Shown here in pieces: positions 7,264 through 17,419 of a stretch of 35,478 bases of DNA. The stretch is from DASWKG01 sp036396755 (GTDB lineage Bacteria > Actinomycetota > UBA4738 > CALAEC01), in contig DASWKG010000123.1 in the NCBI GenBank assembly GCA_036396755.1, positions 1 through 35,478 of the forward strand, written 5' to 3'. The notes below the pieces were generated by a model. That model ran no database searches and was not told the DNA's origin. It saw nothing but the letters and a program-made list of their open reading frames with translations. How positions within the stretch are numbered: the first letter of the stretch is position 1; every line of letters starts with the position of its first letter. A program made the position numbers and the translations under genes.

Positions 7264-8264
7264 GACAGGCGCAGCCCCGGGTCGGCGCCGATGTCGAGGG
7301 CGTGGCGCTCGCCGCGCTCGAGGCGCGAGGCCCCGGCCGCCGCGATCATGGCCGCGTTGTCGGTGCAGAGCTCGATCGGCGGGTAGTGCACCTCGATCCC
7401 GCGCCCCTTCGCCTCGGGCACGATCCGCTCGCGCAGGCGCGAGTTCGCGACCACGCCGCCGCCGAGCAGCACGGTCGACACGCCCTTCTCCTCCGCCGCC
7501 GCGAGCGTCTTCTCCACCTGCACGTCGACCACCGCCTCCTGGAACGAGGCGGCGAGGTCCGGCAGCGAGAGCTCCCGGCCCGCCTCCTGCTCGGCGCGCA
7601 CGTGACGGAGCACGGCCGTCTTCAGCCCCGACAGCGAGAAGTCGAAGTCACCCGAGCCCGCCATCGCGCGCGGGAAGCGGACCGCCTCCGGATCGCCCTC
7701 CCGCGCCAGCGAGTCGAGCGCCGGACCGCCGGGGAAGCCCAGCCCGAGGAACCGCGCGATCTTGTCGAAGGCCTCCCCCGCGGCGTCGTCGAGCGTCTGG
7801 CCCATCACCTCGTAGCGGTGCTCCTCGGGCATGGAGACGATCATGGTGTGGCCCCCGGAGACGAGCAGGCACACGTACGGCGGGCTCGGCGGCCCGTGCT
7901 CGAGGAAGTTCGCGTAGATGTGGCCCTCGAGGTGGTTCACGCCGATGAACGGCAGGTCGAGCGCGAGCGCGACGGCCTTCGCCGCGGCGAGCCCGACGAG
8001 CAGCGACCCCACGAGGCCCGGGCCCCGCGTCACCGCGACGCCCTCGATCTCGCCCCACGTGGTGCCGGCCTCGTCGAGCGCCCGCTCGAGCAGCCCGTTC
8101 ACGCGCTCGAGATGCGCGCGCGACGCGAGCTCGGGCACCACGCCGCCGAACTCCGCGTGGATGTCGTGCTGGCTCGCGAGCAGGCTCGAGCGCACCTTCA
8201 GCCCGTCGTCGACCACCGCCACCGCGGTCTCGTCGCACGACGTCTCGATGCCGAGGACCCTCAT
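7260..8264 (-). CDS. tsaD: tRNA N6-adenosine threonylcarbamoyltransferase TsaD
   Basis: This is the 334-residue catalytic subunit that transfers threonylcarbamoyl from threonylcarbamoyl-AMP to A37 of ANN-decoding tRNAs. The start of the ASKHA fold (LGIETSCDETAVAVVDDG) and the metal-binding HLEGH (His111, His115) are clear, as are the SGGH motif and a C-terminal CTDNAAMIA. The ATG at 8264 overlaps the rimI stop in ATGA. The frame extends 28 residues further upstream, but that part is out-of-frame rimI sequence. Partners tsaB and tsaE are just upstream. The usual downstream neighbours groES-groEL are displaced by about 4.9 kb. Confidence 0.97.
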   Translation of the reverse strand: MRVLGIETSCDETAVAVVDDGLKVRSSLLASQHDIHAEFGGVVPELASRAHLERVNGLLERALDEAGTTWGEIEGVAVTRGPGLVGSLLVGLAAAKAVALALDLPFIGVNHLEGHIYANFLEHGPPSPPYVCLLVSGGHTMIVSMPEEHRYEVMGQTLDDAAGEAFDKIARFLGLGFPGGPALDSLAREGDPEAVRFPRAMAGSGDFDFSLSGLKTAVLRHVRAEQEAGRELSLPDLAASFQEAVVDVQVEKTLAAAEEKGVSTVLLGGGVVANSRLRERIVPEAKGRGIEVHYPPIELCTDNAAMIAAAGASRLERGERHALDIGADPGLRLS

Positions 8265-8812
8265 CCGGGCCGGGTCCCTTCGGGCATCGACGCGACGAGC
8301 GATCGGAGCAGCCGGCTGTACTCGGGGGTGCGGATGTCGTCGGTCCACATGACCAGCGCGTCCTCACCGATCTCCTGGTAGTAGTTCTTCCGCACGCCGA
8401 TCGGGCGGAAGCCGAAGCGCCCGTACATCCGCTGGGCGCCCCAGTTGGTGACGCGGACCTCGAGCGAGACCGCGACGGCTCCCATGTCGCGGCCGCGCTC
8501 GATGAGCTCGTAGAGGAGCCGCATCCCGATCTTCTTGCGCTGATGGTCGGGGTCGACGGCGATCGTCGTGACGTGGGCCTCGTCGCCGTAGCAGAGCAGG
8601 CCCCCGTAGCCCACGACGTCCTCGCCCATCACCGCGACGAGGTACGCGCGGTTCCGCCCCTGCCGCATCTCCGACAGGAACAGGTTGGGGCTCCAGGGGC
8701 GCGGGTACACCTCTCGCTCGATCGCCATGACGCCGCGGAGATGGCGGCGCCGCATCGGCGCGATCTCGAGGTCAGGCGCTCCGCGCTCTTTGAGTCCAGT
8801 TGATCTCCGCAT
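8261..8812 (-). CDS. rimI: Ribosomal protein S18-alanine N-acetyltransferase RimI-like
   Basis: This 183-residue GNAT-fold acetyltransferase follows tsaB, as it does in many actinobacteria. The acetyl-CoA pyrophosphate loop is DHQRKKIGMRLL (89-100), and the C-terminal GNAT motif NWGAQRMYGRFGF is at 123-135. RimI acetylates the N-terminal alanine of S18, but homologues at this locus may have wider substrates. The ATG at 8812 is needed to include the first beta strand (DLEIAPM) and has AGGAAG upstream. It makes the gene overlap the 3' end of tsaB by 41 nt in another frame. A start at Met20 would shorten the overlap but cut the fold. The C-terminus extends about 25 residues past the usual end. 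Confidence 0.9.
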   Translation of the reverse strand: MRRSTGLKERGAPDLEIAPMRRRHLRGVMAIEREVYPRPWSPNLFLSEMRQGRNRAYLVAVMGEDVVGYGGLLCYGDEAHVTTIAVDPDHQRKKIGMRLLYELIERGRDMGAVAVSLEVRVTNWGAQRMYGRFGFRPIGVRKNYYQEIGEDALVMWTDDIRTPEYSRLLRSLVASMPEGTRPG

Positions 8813-9476
8813 CCGACTTCCTGAGGTAGAGGGGCACGACCTGATCGGGACGAACGTACTCTTCGCGCTGGAAGCGTGGCACCGCCAGCTCGAGCAGGGC
8901 CGCCGCCTGCGGGAACGCGTCCCGCGGCGACGCGAACTCGATGCGAAGGTCGGCCTCGCTGAGCTGCCGACGATAGAGCAGCGCGCCGCTGCCCACCAGG
9001 AGCGTGTCCTCGGGCGTGGCCTCGAGGTCGGCGGCGAGCCGGTCCGGCGGCGTGACGGCGTAGGGGGTCTCCCGGGCGAGGCCGCCGGGGACGGCGCGGT
9101 AGAACGCGTGGAACACCTCGCCGCGCTTCGCGTCCTGCACCGCCCCGATGCGCTGGCGCGCGTGCCGGACCGCGTAGGCGAGCACGTCGAGCGACGGGAT
9201 CGCCACGATCGGGATGCCGAGCACCTGGGCGAGCGTCCGGGCGCTGGTGATCCCCACGCGGAGGCCGGTGAACAGGCCGGGCCCGACCCCCACCGCGATC
9301 CCGCCGATCTGCGACCGCTCGACGCCGGCCCACTCGAGGAGGTGACCGATCGCGGGGACGAGGATCTCGGAGTGGCTCCGGCCCCAGGCGACCCCGATCT
9401 CGGCCATCACCCCGCGCTCGGAGCCGAGCGCGACGCTCGACTGCGGGGTCGAGGTCTCGATCGCCAGCACGATCAT
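8772..9476 (-). CDS. tsaB: t6A biosynthesis protein TsaB
   Basis: This 234-residue ASKHA-fold protein is a paralogue of TsaD without catalytic activity. It dimerises with TsaD and is needed for threonylcarbamoyl transfer to tRNA. The N-terminus MIVLAIETSTPQSSVALG and the signature GVGPGLFTGLRVGITSA are diagnostic. The ATG at 9476 lies one base after the tsaE stop. The open frame upstream is shadow sequence of tsaE. It sits in the tsaE-tsaB-rimI-tsaD operon. The last 41 nt also encode the start of rimI. The TsaC/Sua5 enzyme that makes the threonylcarbamoyl-AMP is not in the window. Confidence 0.95.
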   Translation of the reverse strand: MIVLAIETSTPQSSVALGSERGVMAEIGVAWGRSHSEILVPAIGHLLEWAGVERSQIGGIAVGVGPGLFTGLRVGITSARTLAQVLGIPIVAIPSLDVLAYAVRHARQRIGAVQDAKRGEVFHAFYRAVPGGLARETPYAVTPPDRLAADLEATPEDTLLVGSGALLYRRQLSEADLRIEFASPRDAFPQAAALLELAVPRFQREEYVRPDQVVPLYLRKSDAEINWTQRARSA

Positions 9477-9477
9477 C

Positions 9478-9960
9478 TCAGGCCGCCTTCCACGCGCCGA
9501 GGGCGGCGTCGAGACCGTCCCACCGCGCGCCCCACGACCGTCCGCGGCCGCGGACGCGCACGTGCCGGTCGTCCTCTTCTCCGGTGAGCTCCAGCTCGAG
9601 GTGATCGTTCGGCAGGAGGCCCTCGATCGCGCTCCCCCACTCGACGAACAGCACGCCCTGAGGATCGAGCAGGTCCTCGAAGCCGAGGTCGAGCACCTCC
9701 TGCAGGCGGTCGAGGCGGTAGACGTCCATGTGGTGGACGGGCAGCTCACCCGCGTACTCGCGAACGATGATGAAGGTGGGCGAGGTGACGGGCTCGGACA
9801 CGCCGAGGGCTCCGGCCGCTCCCTGCACGAGCGTGGTCTTGCCCGCGCCGAGGTCGCCGGTGAGGCTCACGACGTCGCCGGGGACGAGCAGCGCTGCGAT
9901 CGCGGCGCCGACCCCGCGTGTCTCGTCGGCAGAGCTCGTGCGCAGCTCGATCTCGGGCAT
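9478..9960 (-). CDS. tsaE: t6A biosynthesis ATPase TsaE
   Basis: This 160-residue P-loop ATPase binds the TsaB-TsaD complex and is needed for repeated turnover in t6A synthesis. Walker A GDLGAGKT is at 35-42. The SPTF signature follows in VTSPTFIIVREY, then HMDVYRL and the LFVEWG strand. Length is typical. The ATG at 9960 is four bases after the UDG stop and has no clear ribosome site, so it probably relies on coupling to the upstream gene. It is the first of the four t6A-locus genes in transcription order. Confidence 0.96.
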   Translation of the reverse strand: MPEIELRTSSADETRGVGAAIAALLVPGDVVSLTGDLGAGKTTLVQGAAGALGVSEPVTSPTFIIVREYAGELPVHHMDVYRLDRLQEVLDLGFEDLLDPQGVLFVEWGSAIEGLLPNDHLELELTGEEDDRHVRVRGRGRSWGARWDGLDAALGAWKAA

Positions 9961-9964
9961 GGGA

Positions 9965-10579
9965 TCAGAAGAGGCCGAGCTGCTCGCTCGGCACGGGCGC
10001 CGGGGCCGCGGCTGCGGCCTCCGCGAGGGCCTCGCGCATCATCGCGAAGTCCTCGCGCAGCGCCCGCATGGTCGGGGAAGCGTCGCCGCCGGCCCGGAGC
10101 GCGGCGGCGGGATGGAAGGTCGGGATCACCGTGCGGCCGTCCACCGGGTAGCGCTGGCCCCGCACCCGTGAGATGGCGACCGGCCGGTCGAGGATCACCC
10201 GCGTGGCGAAGTTGCCGAGCGTGACGATGACGCGGGGGCCGACGAGGTCGAGCTGGCTCCGAAGATACTCGCCGCACGCCTCGATCTCATCGGGGAGCGG
10301 GTCGCGGTTGCCGGGAGGACGGCACTTCACGACGTTGCAGATGTAGACGTCCTCGCGGGCGAGACCGATCTCGGACAGGAGCCGGTTGAGCAGCTGGCCG
10401 GCGGCGCCGACGAAGGGGATGCCCTGCTTGTCCTCGTGGAAGCCCGGCCCCTCGCCGATGAACATGAGGTCCGCGGTGGGGCTGCCGTCGCCGAACACGA
10501 CCTGCGTGCGTCCGGCCGAGAGCCGGCACCGGACGCAGCCGGCGGCGGCGGCCGCGACCTCCTCAAGCGTCTGGGTCAC
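9965..10579 (-). CDS. Uracil-DNA glycosylase, family 4 (iron-sulfur)
   Basis: This 204-residue glycosylase removes uracil from DNA produced by cytosine deamination, a sensible function in such GC-rich DNA. Four cysteines fit the iron-sulfur ligands of family 4: Cys15 and Cys18 (CVRC), Cys86 (VVKCRPPGNRDP) and Cys102. The active-site motif GEGPGFHEDKQGIPFVG starts at residue 42, and the C-terminal HPAA motif includes His156. The GTG start at 10579, behind GGAGGG, overlaps the preceding peptidase gene by 17 nt and gives the usual family N-terminus. Longer versions of the frame run through that gene's shadow. In actinobacteria I know better, the hydrolase gene is followed directly by tsaE, so this gene and the next look like an insertion. 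Confidence 0.95.
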   Translation of the reverse strand: MTQTLEEVAAAAAGCVRCRLSAGRTQVVFGDGSPTADLMFIGEGPGFHEDKQGIPFVGAAGQLLNRLLSEIGLAREDVYICNVVKCRPPGNRDPLPDEIEACGEYLRSQLDLVGPRVIVTLGNFATRVILDRPVAISRVRGQRYPVDGRTVIPTFHPAAALRAGGDASPTMRALREDFAMMREALAEAAAAAPAPVPSEQLGLF

Positions 10580-11495
10580 CGGTTCCCTCCACCTCCGAGG
10601 CGGCGGGGATGCCGGGCACGCCCTCGGCCATGCGGACGGCGCGGCGCACGGCCCCGGCCAGCGCTTCCTCGGCGAGGCGCTCGAGCGTCGCCTGCGGCGC
10701 CTCGACAGCCCCGGTGGCCAGGGTGAAGACCGTATCCCCGTCCCACATTGTATGCGCGGGCCGGATGGCCCGGGCAAGGCCGTCGTGAGCGGCGACGGCG
10801 AGGAGGTGCGCGCGCTCGCGGCCGATCCGGGCATCGGTCACGACCGCGGCGATCGTCGTGTTCCGGCCCGGCCACGGCGGGGAAACCTCCTCGTCGTCGC
10901 CGGGCCTCGCACCGGCGACGAGGGTGCCGTCGTCCTCGACGATCTCGCCGAACGCGTTCACGACCGCGACGGCGCCGACCGTGATGCCGTCGCCAGAGAC
11001 CGACGCGATGCCGACGCCGCCCTTGACGGCTCGCTGGACCCCGTGAAGCTTGGCCACGGAGGCCCCGGTGCCGGCGCCCACGCATCCCTCCTCGGCCTCC
11101 TCGGCCGCCGCCTCGCAGGCCGCGTGGCCGGCCTCGGGGCCGGGCCGCGCCGAGGGGTCGCCCACCGCGAGGTCGAACACGACCGCCGAGGGGACGATCG
11201 GCACGCGGGCCACGCCGGTGTCGAAGCCGCGGCCCTGCTCCTCCATCCACCGGACGACGCCGTCGGCGGCGGCGAGGCCGAACGCGCTGCCGCCCGAGAG
11301 GAGCACCGCGTCGACGGTGTGCACGAGCATGCCGGGCCTCAGGAGGTCGGTCTCGCGGGTGCCCGGCGCGCCGCCGCGAACCTCGCCCGAGCCGATCGTG
11401 CCGGGCGGCGGGATCACCACCGTGCACCCCGTGAGGCCCACGGGGTCGGTCCAGTGCCCGATCAGCACGCCGGGGACGCCGAGGCCCGCGCTCAC
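10563..11495 (-). CDS. P1 family (DmpA/NylC-type) peptidase, self-processing
   Basis: This 310-residue protein belongs to the DmpA/NylC group of N-terminal nucleophile hydrolases (MEROPS S58/P1), which includes aminopeptidases/D-esterases and the nylon-oligomer hydrolase NylC. Family motifs are VGVP-like VPGVLIGHWTD, LSGGSAFGLAAADGV, VGAGTGA and the glycine-rich KGGVGIASVSGDG. PGRNTTIAAVVTDA places Asn212-Thr213 where members of the NylC type cut themselves to expose a nucleophilic threonine. The natural substrate is unknown. The GTG start at 11495 overlaps the hydrolase stop in GTGA. Cytosolic: no signal peptide seen. Confidence 0.92.
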   Translation of the reverse strand: MSAGLGVPGVLIGHWTDPVGLTGCTVVIPPPGTIGSGEVRGGAPGTRETDLLRPGMLVHTVDAVLLSGGSAFGLAAADGVVRWMEEQGRGFDTGVARVPIVPSAVVFDLAVGDPSARPGPEAGHAACEAAAEEAEEGCVGAGTGASVAKLHGVQRAVKGGVGIASVSGDGITVGAVAVVNAFGEIVEDDGTLVAGARPGDDEEVSPPWPGRNTTIAAVVTDARIGRERAHLLAVAAHDGLARAIRPAHTMWDGDTVFTLATGAVEAPQATLERLAEEALAGAVRRAVRMAEGVPGIPAASEVEGTGDPDA

Positions 11496-12550
11496 GCGCG
11501 TCGTCGCCTCGGGGCCGCAGCGGGAAGCGTCTCTTCCAGGAACTCGCCGAAGAGCCCGTTGAACACCCGGTGCCGCTCCATCATCGCCACGTGTCCGGCG
11601 CGCGAGATCACGACCGCCCGGGCGTCGGGAAGCCGGTCCCGAAGGGCCAGCGCCGAGGTCTTCGGCGTGATGAGGTCGCGGTCGCCGACGATCACGAGCG
11701 CCGGGCAGACCACGTGCTCGAGGGCGTCGCCCAGGTCCATCTCGACGAGGCTCCGGAGCATCTGGGTCCAGACCTCGACGGAGGCGGCGCTCGAGATCTG
11801 GGTCACGTACTCGACCTGGGCCGGGGACGCGTCGGGGCCGAAGTTCGTCGCCAGCGCGATCAGGTAGGGGATGTCACTGCCCCAGCGCGTGAGGCCCGAG
11901 CGGATGCGCTCGGCGCCCTCGGGCGTGATGCGCTGCAGCAGCGGGCGCAGGACTCGCTCGAGCGAGACGCCGCTCGCCCCGAAGAACTCGCGCACGAGGT
12001 CGGACACGGCGGTGTCCACCAGCGCCACGCCGACGACGCGCTCGCGGAAGAGGTCGGGATGCTGCTCGGCGAGCGAGACGATCGCCATGCCGCCCATGCT
12101 GTGCCCCACGAGGACGACCGGTCCCTCCGGCGCCGCGGCCCCAAGGACGGCCTGGAGGTCCCGGCCGAGCGCCTGCACCGAGTAGTCGCCGTCGGCGGGC
12201 GCCCCCGACCGGCCGTGGGCGCGATGATCGAACAGGATGCAGCGGTACCGGTCGGCGTAGGTCTGCCACTGGTAGTACCAGGTCGTCATGTCGAGCGTGA
12301 AGCCGTGGGAGAAGACGAGGGCCGGCGCGTCCTTCGGCCCGGCGGCGCGGACGGCCAGCGGGGTCCCGTCGAAGCTCACGACCGGGCCGAGGTCGTCGGG
12401 CGGGAGCAGGCCGAACGGCTCCCCCGCCTCGGGGTCGAAGCGCGAGCGGTGCCGCCGGGCGGCCACCCGTCCGGCCACCACCGCGCCCGCGGTGCTCGCG
12501 ACCGCGACGCCCGCGCCGATCGCGAGCCTGGCGACGTCCTTCCGCTTCAT
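11492..12550 (-). CDS. Alpha/beta hydrolase next to alr
   Basis: This 352-residue alpha/beta hydrolase has the nucleophile elbow GHSMGG with Ser151, an oxyanion HG in FSHGF (81-84), and a likely triad of Asp290 or Asp292 (GDRD) and His320 (AGHVAM). An N-terminal hydrophobic segment (LAIGAGVAVASTAGAVVAG, about 9-27) with arginines on both sides suggests a membrane anchor or uncleaved signal. A hydrolase of this kind, often annotated as a lipase, sits between alr and tsaE in many actinobacteria. Its substrate is not known. The ATG at 12550 overlaps the alr stop in ATGA. The C-terminus ends in a run of arginines. Confidence 0.93.
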   Translation of the reverse strand: MKRKDVARLAIGAGVAVASTAGAVVAGRVAARRHRSRFDPEAGEPFGLLPPDDLGPVVSFDGTPLAVRAAGPKDAPALVFSHGFTLDMTTWYYQWQTYADRYRCILFDHRAHGRSGAPADGDYSVQALGRDLQAVLGAAAPEGPVVLVGHSMGGMAIVSLAEQHPDLFRERVVGVALVDTAVSDLVREFFGASGVSLERVLRPLLQRITPEGAERIRSGLTRWGSDIPYLIALATNFGPDASPAQVEYVTQISSAASVEVWTQMLRSLVEMDLGDALEHVVCPALVIVGDRDLITPKTSALALRDRLPDARAVVISRAGHVAMMERHRVFNGLFGEFLEETLPAAAPRRRRA

Positions 12551-13668
12551 CCGCTCCCTCGGGCGCCGGCGTACTCGCGGGGGACGCGCTCGCTGACGGC
12601 GCAGACCACCTCGTAGCCCACGGTTCCCATCCACGCGGCGACCTCCTCGATGCGAACCTCCTCGCCGTCCTGGCGCCCGAAGAGCACGACCTCGTCGCCG
12701 GCCTCCACCGGGTCGTCGCCGCAGTCGACCATGAGGTGATCCATCGTCACGTTCCCCACCACCGGGTACCGGCGGCCGCGGATGAGGACGCGGCCTCGGT
12801 TGGAAAGCGCGCGCGCGTAGCCGTCGGCGTAGCCCACCGGCACCGTCGCGATGTTCGCGTCCCGGGGCAGGCGGTAGGTGAACCCGTAGGAGAGCGCGTG
12901 CCCCTGGCCGAGCCGCTTCACCAGGCTCACGCGCGAGCGCAGCGACATGGCGGGGCGGAGGTCGAGCGCGCCGTCGAGCGATGGGTCGGGCGAGACGCCG
13001 TAGATGCCGATCCCGATCCGCACGAGGTCGAGACGAGACTCGGGGATCACGATCGACGCCGCCGTGTTCGCCGCGTGGCGGAGCCGCGGGCGGATGCCGC
13101 GCCGCTCGAGGCGGCCGAGGAGGTCGAGGAAGGTCGCGAGCTGGGTCCGCGTGGCGGGGTCGCTCGGCGCTTCGGACTTGGCGAAGTGGGTGAGCAGGCC
13201 GTCGAGCGTGAGCTTCCGCTCCTCGAGCCGTTCGAGGAATCCGTCGGTGAGCTCGGGCAAGAGCCCGACGCGGTGCATACCGGTGTCGATCTTCACGTGC
13301 GCCGCCACGGGGCGGCCGAACGCCTGCGCGGCGTCCGCCAGCCCGTCGATGCCCCCCTCGGTGTAGAGCGTGGGTGTGAGGCCGGCGGCGAGCGCCTCCT
13401 TCTCCGCCCCGCGCGGGAACTCGGTGAGGACGAGGATCGGCGCATCGATCCCGGCATCGCGCAGGCGGGCCCCCTCCTCGACGAGCGCCACGCCGAGCCA
13501 GGACGCCCCCGCCTCGAGCGCGGCCCGGGCCACCGGGATCGCGCCGTGCCCGTACCCGTTCGCCTTCACCACCGCCATGACCTCCGACCCCTCGGGCCGC
13601 ACCGCCCGCACGTTGTGCCGGACGGCGTCGAGGTCGACCATCGCGACCGTCGGCCGGTACCGGGTCAC
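12547..13668 (-). CDS. alr: Alanine racemase
   Basis: This 373-residue PLP enzyme interconverts L- and D-alanine for peptidoglycan. The cofactor lysine is Lys35 in AVVKANGYGHG. The catalytic tyrosine of the partner subunit is Tyr261 in LSYGFTYRL, within the C-terminal beta domain. The region GLLTHFAKSE and the substrate-side segment RIGIGIYG are also conserved. The GTG at 13668 overlaps the stop of the upstream NAD(P)HX repair gene in GTGA, and the stop overlaps the next gene in ATGA. Together with glmM and glmS upstream it forms a cell-wall precursor block. Confidence 0.97.
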   Translation of the reverse strand: MTRYRPTVAMVDLDAVRHNVRAVRPEGSEVMAVVKANGYGHGAIPVARAALEAGASWLGVALVEEGARLRDAGIDAPILVLTEFPRGAEKEALAAGLTPTLYTEGGIDGLADAAQAFGRPVAAHVKIDTGMHRVGLLPELTDGFLERLEERKLTLDGLLTHFAKSEAPSDPATRTQLATFLDLLGRLERRGIRPRLRHAANTAASIVIPESRLDLVRIGIGIYGVSPDPSLDGALDLRPAMSLRSRVSLVKRLGQGHALSYGFTYRLPRDANIATVPVGYADGYARALSNRGRVLIRGRRYPVVGNVTMDHLMVDCGDDPVEAGDEVVLFGRQDGEEVRIEEVAAWMGTVGYEVVCAVSERVPREYAGARGSG

Positions 13669-15170
13669 GAGGAGGCTCCCAGCACCTGCGCGACCGCCTC
13701 GGGGATCGCCGCCGCCACGTCGCTCGCCAGGGTCCCCTCCCCGCTGCGGCGACCGGCGATCTCGCCGGCCAGGCCGTGCACGAAGGCCGCCGCGGTCGCC
13801 GCGTCCTCGGGCGCCAGGCCCCGCGCGAGGAACGCCGCCACGATCCCGGTCAGCACGTCGCCGGTGCCGCCCGTCGCGAGCGCGCTGCTCCCGGTCGGGT
13901 TCACCCGCACCCGGCCATCGGGGAGCGCCACGAGCGTCCGAGGCCCCTTCAGCGCGACGACGCCCCGCACCTCTGCGGCGGCCTTGCGGACGAGCCCGAC
14001 GCGCTCCTCGGCCAGCTCGGAGACCGGCATCCCGAAGAGCCGGGAGAACTCGCCCTCGTGGGGCGTGAGCACCGCCTCACCGGGCCGCTCCGCCAGCTCG
14101 GCAGGGCGTCCCTCGAAGGCGTTGATGGCGTCGGCATCGATCACGAGGGGCGCGGGAGCCTCGGACACGAGCCGGCGAACCAGCTCGGGGGTCTCCCCCG
14201 TCGTCGTCAGGCCCGGCCCGACCGCGATCGCGTCGCAGCGCGCAGCGCGCTCGGCCAGCTCGTCCCAAGCGCCCGCGGCCAGGGCGCCCTCCGGGCCCTC
14301 GGGGAGCGGGAGCCACACGGCTTCGGCGAGCGCGGGCTGAACCGACGAGAGGATCCCCCGGGGGACCGCCACGTGGACGAGCCCGGCCCCGGCGCGATAG
14401 GCGCCCTGCGCGACCAGGGTCGGCGCCCCCGTCATGCCGCGCGAGCCGGCGACGACCAGGACGTCGCCGCTGCGGTGCTTGTGGTCCTCGGGGCCCCTGC
14501 GCGGCAGCATCGCCCGAACGTCGGCGGCCTCGGTCAGCAGCAGGTCGCTGCGCACGAGGTCGCCCGGGAACCCGATGTCCGCCACCAGCACCCGGCCCGC
14601 GCGCGCGGCCCCGGGGAACAGCACGGCGCCGACCTTCAGCGCGCCGAACGTGACGGTGACGTCGGCGCGGACGGCCGGGCCGCGGACCGCGCCGGTGTCG
14701 CCCTCGACGCCCGACGGCACGTCCACCGCGACCACGAGCGCGCCGCTCCGGTTGATCGCCTCGATCGCCTCCGCGTGGGGGCCCTCGACCCCGCCTCGGA
14801 ACCCGGACCCGAAGATCCCGTCGACCACCACGTCGGCCCGGGCGAGCTCGCGCGCGAGGTCGGTGGCGGCGCCGACCCGCACGCCGGCCGCCTCGAGGCC
14901 GGCAGCGCCGGGCGGCTCGCCGATGAGGATCGCCGTGGCCGTCATCCCTGCGGCGGACAGGACGCGCGCGGCGATGATCGCGTCGCCGCCGTTGTTGCCC
15001 TTCCCGCACACCGCGACCAACCGGCGGCCGTAGGCGCCGCCGCAGAGCTCGAGGGCGGCCGCAGCGACGCCCCGTCCGGCGCGCTCCATCAGGTCCTCCG
15101 TACGGATGCCGCGCTCCCGCGCCGCGCGATCGAGGTCGCGAGACTCCGCGGCGGTGAGGACCGGCCTCAT
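13665..15170 (-). CDS. nnr: Bifunctional NAD(P)HX epimerase/dehydratase
   Basis: This 501-residue fusion repairs hydrated NADH and NADPH. The N-terminal YjeF_N epimerase half (about 1-210) has GKGNNGGDA at 56-64 and the segment DGIFGSGFRG. The C-terminal ribokinase-like dehydratase half has TPHEGEFSRLFG, DADAIN and GTGDVLTGIVAAF, with the catalytic aspartate at 438. Both active sites look intact. The ATG at 15170 overlaps the acpS stop in ATGA. The frame extends 72 residues further upstream, but that is acpS shadow. The pairing acpS-nnr-alr is common in bacteria. Confidence 0.96.
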   Translation of the reverse strand: MRPVLTAAESRDLDRAARERGIRTEDLMERAGRGVAAAALELCGGAYGRRLVAVCGKGNNGGDAIIAARVLSAAGMTATAILIGEPPGAAGLEAAGVRVGAATDLARELARADVVVDGIFGSGFRGGVEGPHAEAIEAINRSGALVVAVDVPSGVEGDTGAVRGPAVRADVTVTFGALKVGAVLFPGAARAGRVLVADIGFPGDLVRSDLLLTEAADVRAMLPRRGPEDHKHRSGDVLVVAGSRGMTGAPTLVAQGAYRAGAGLVHVAVPRGILSSVQPALAEAVWLPLPEGPEGALAAGAWDELAERAARCDAIAVGPGLTTTGETPELVRRLVSEAPAPLVIDADAINAFEGRPAELAERPGEAVLTPHEGEFSRLFGMPVSELAEERVGLVRKAAAEVRGVVALKGPRTLVALPDGRVRVNPTGSSALATGGTGDVLTGIVAAFLARGLAPEDAATAAAFVHGLAGEIAGRRSGEGTLASDVAAAIPEAVAQVLGASS

Positions 15171-15541
15171 CCGGCCACCGCCATGCAGAAGGCGACCGCC
15201 GTCTCGCGCTCGTGGGTGAACGAGACCAGGACCTCGGAGACACCGAGCCGGCCGGCGCGGTCGGCCGCCGCGCCCTCGAGGACCAGCCGCGGCGCCCCGC
15301 TGGGCGCGCGGTCGACGCGGACGTCGTGCCAGCGCATCCCGCGGATCCCGCCGAGCGCCTTCCGGCAGGCCTCGCGCGCGGCCCAACGGGCGGCGAGACA
15401 GGGGGCGGGCTCGCGCTTGCTCGTGCAGTAGGCGACCTCGGCCGACGTGAAGACCCGCTCGGGGAACCGCTCGTGCCGCTCGAGCATGCGACGAACGCGG
15501 CTCACGTCCACCACGTCGACGCCGATGCCGAGCACCCGCAT
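15167..15541 (-). CDS. acpS: Holo-[acyl-carrier-protein] synthase
   Basis: This 124-residue phosphopantetheinyl transferase activates acyl carrier protein by moving 4'-phosphopantetheine from CoA to a serine. The metal-binding Asp9 is in GIGVDVVDVSR and Glu57 in AAREACRKALGG. Both are placed as in AcpS trimers. The usual lysine in the second motif (AAKEA in most members) is arginine here, a conservative change. The C-terminal strand VSFTHERETAVAF is normal. The ATG at 15541 is 7 bp downstream of the glmS stop, and the gene is coupled to nnr by ATGA. Confidence 0.95.
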   Translation of the reverse strand: MRVLGIGVDVVDVSRVRRMLERHERFPERVFTSAEVAYCTSKREPAPCLAARWAAREACRKALGGIRGMRWHDVRVDRAPSGAPRLVLEGAAADRAGRLGVSEVLVSFTHERETAVAFCMAVAG

Positions 15542-15548
15542 CGGGACC

Positions 15549-17372
<1,824 letters not shown>

Positions 17373-17401
17373 GGCCCAATCGTACCAGGGGGCTGTGCCC
17401 G

Positions 17402-17419
17402 GCCGGGACGAAGCCCGGC
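17402..17419 (-). other. Small GC hairpin between glmM and glmS
   Basis: GCCGGG (17402-17407) and CCCGGC (17414-17419) can form a six-pair stem with a six-base loop. On the transcribed strand it follows the glmM stop codon at once, sharing one base with it. There is no T-run after it, so it is not a standard intrinsic terminator. It might stabilise or partly attenuate the glmM-glmS transcript. In DNA of this composition such stems also occur by chance. Confidence 0.35.

Noticed and set aside
17373..17418. glmS ribozyme/riboswitch upstream of glmS
   Set aside because: Only 46 bp are available and the sequence has no resemblance to the ribozyme core.
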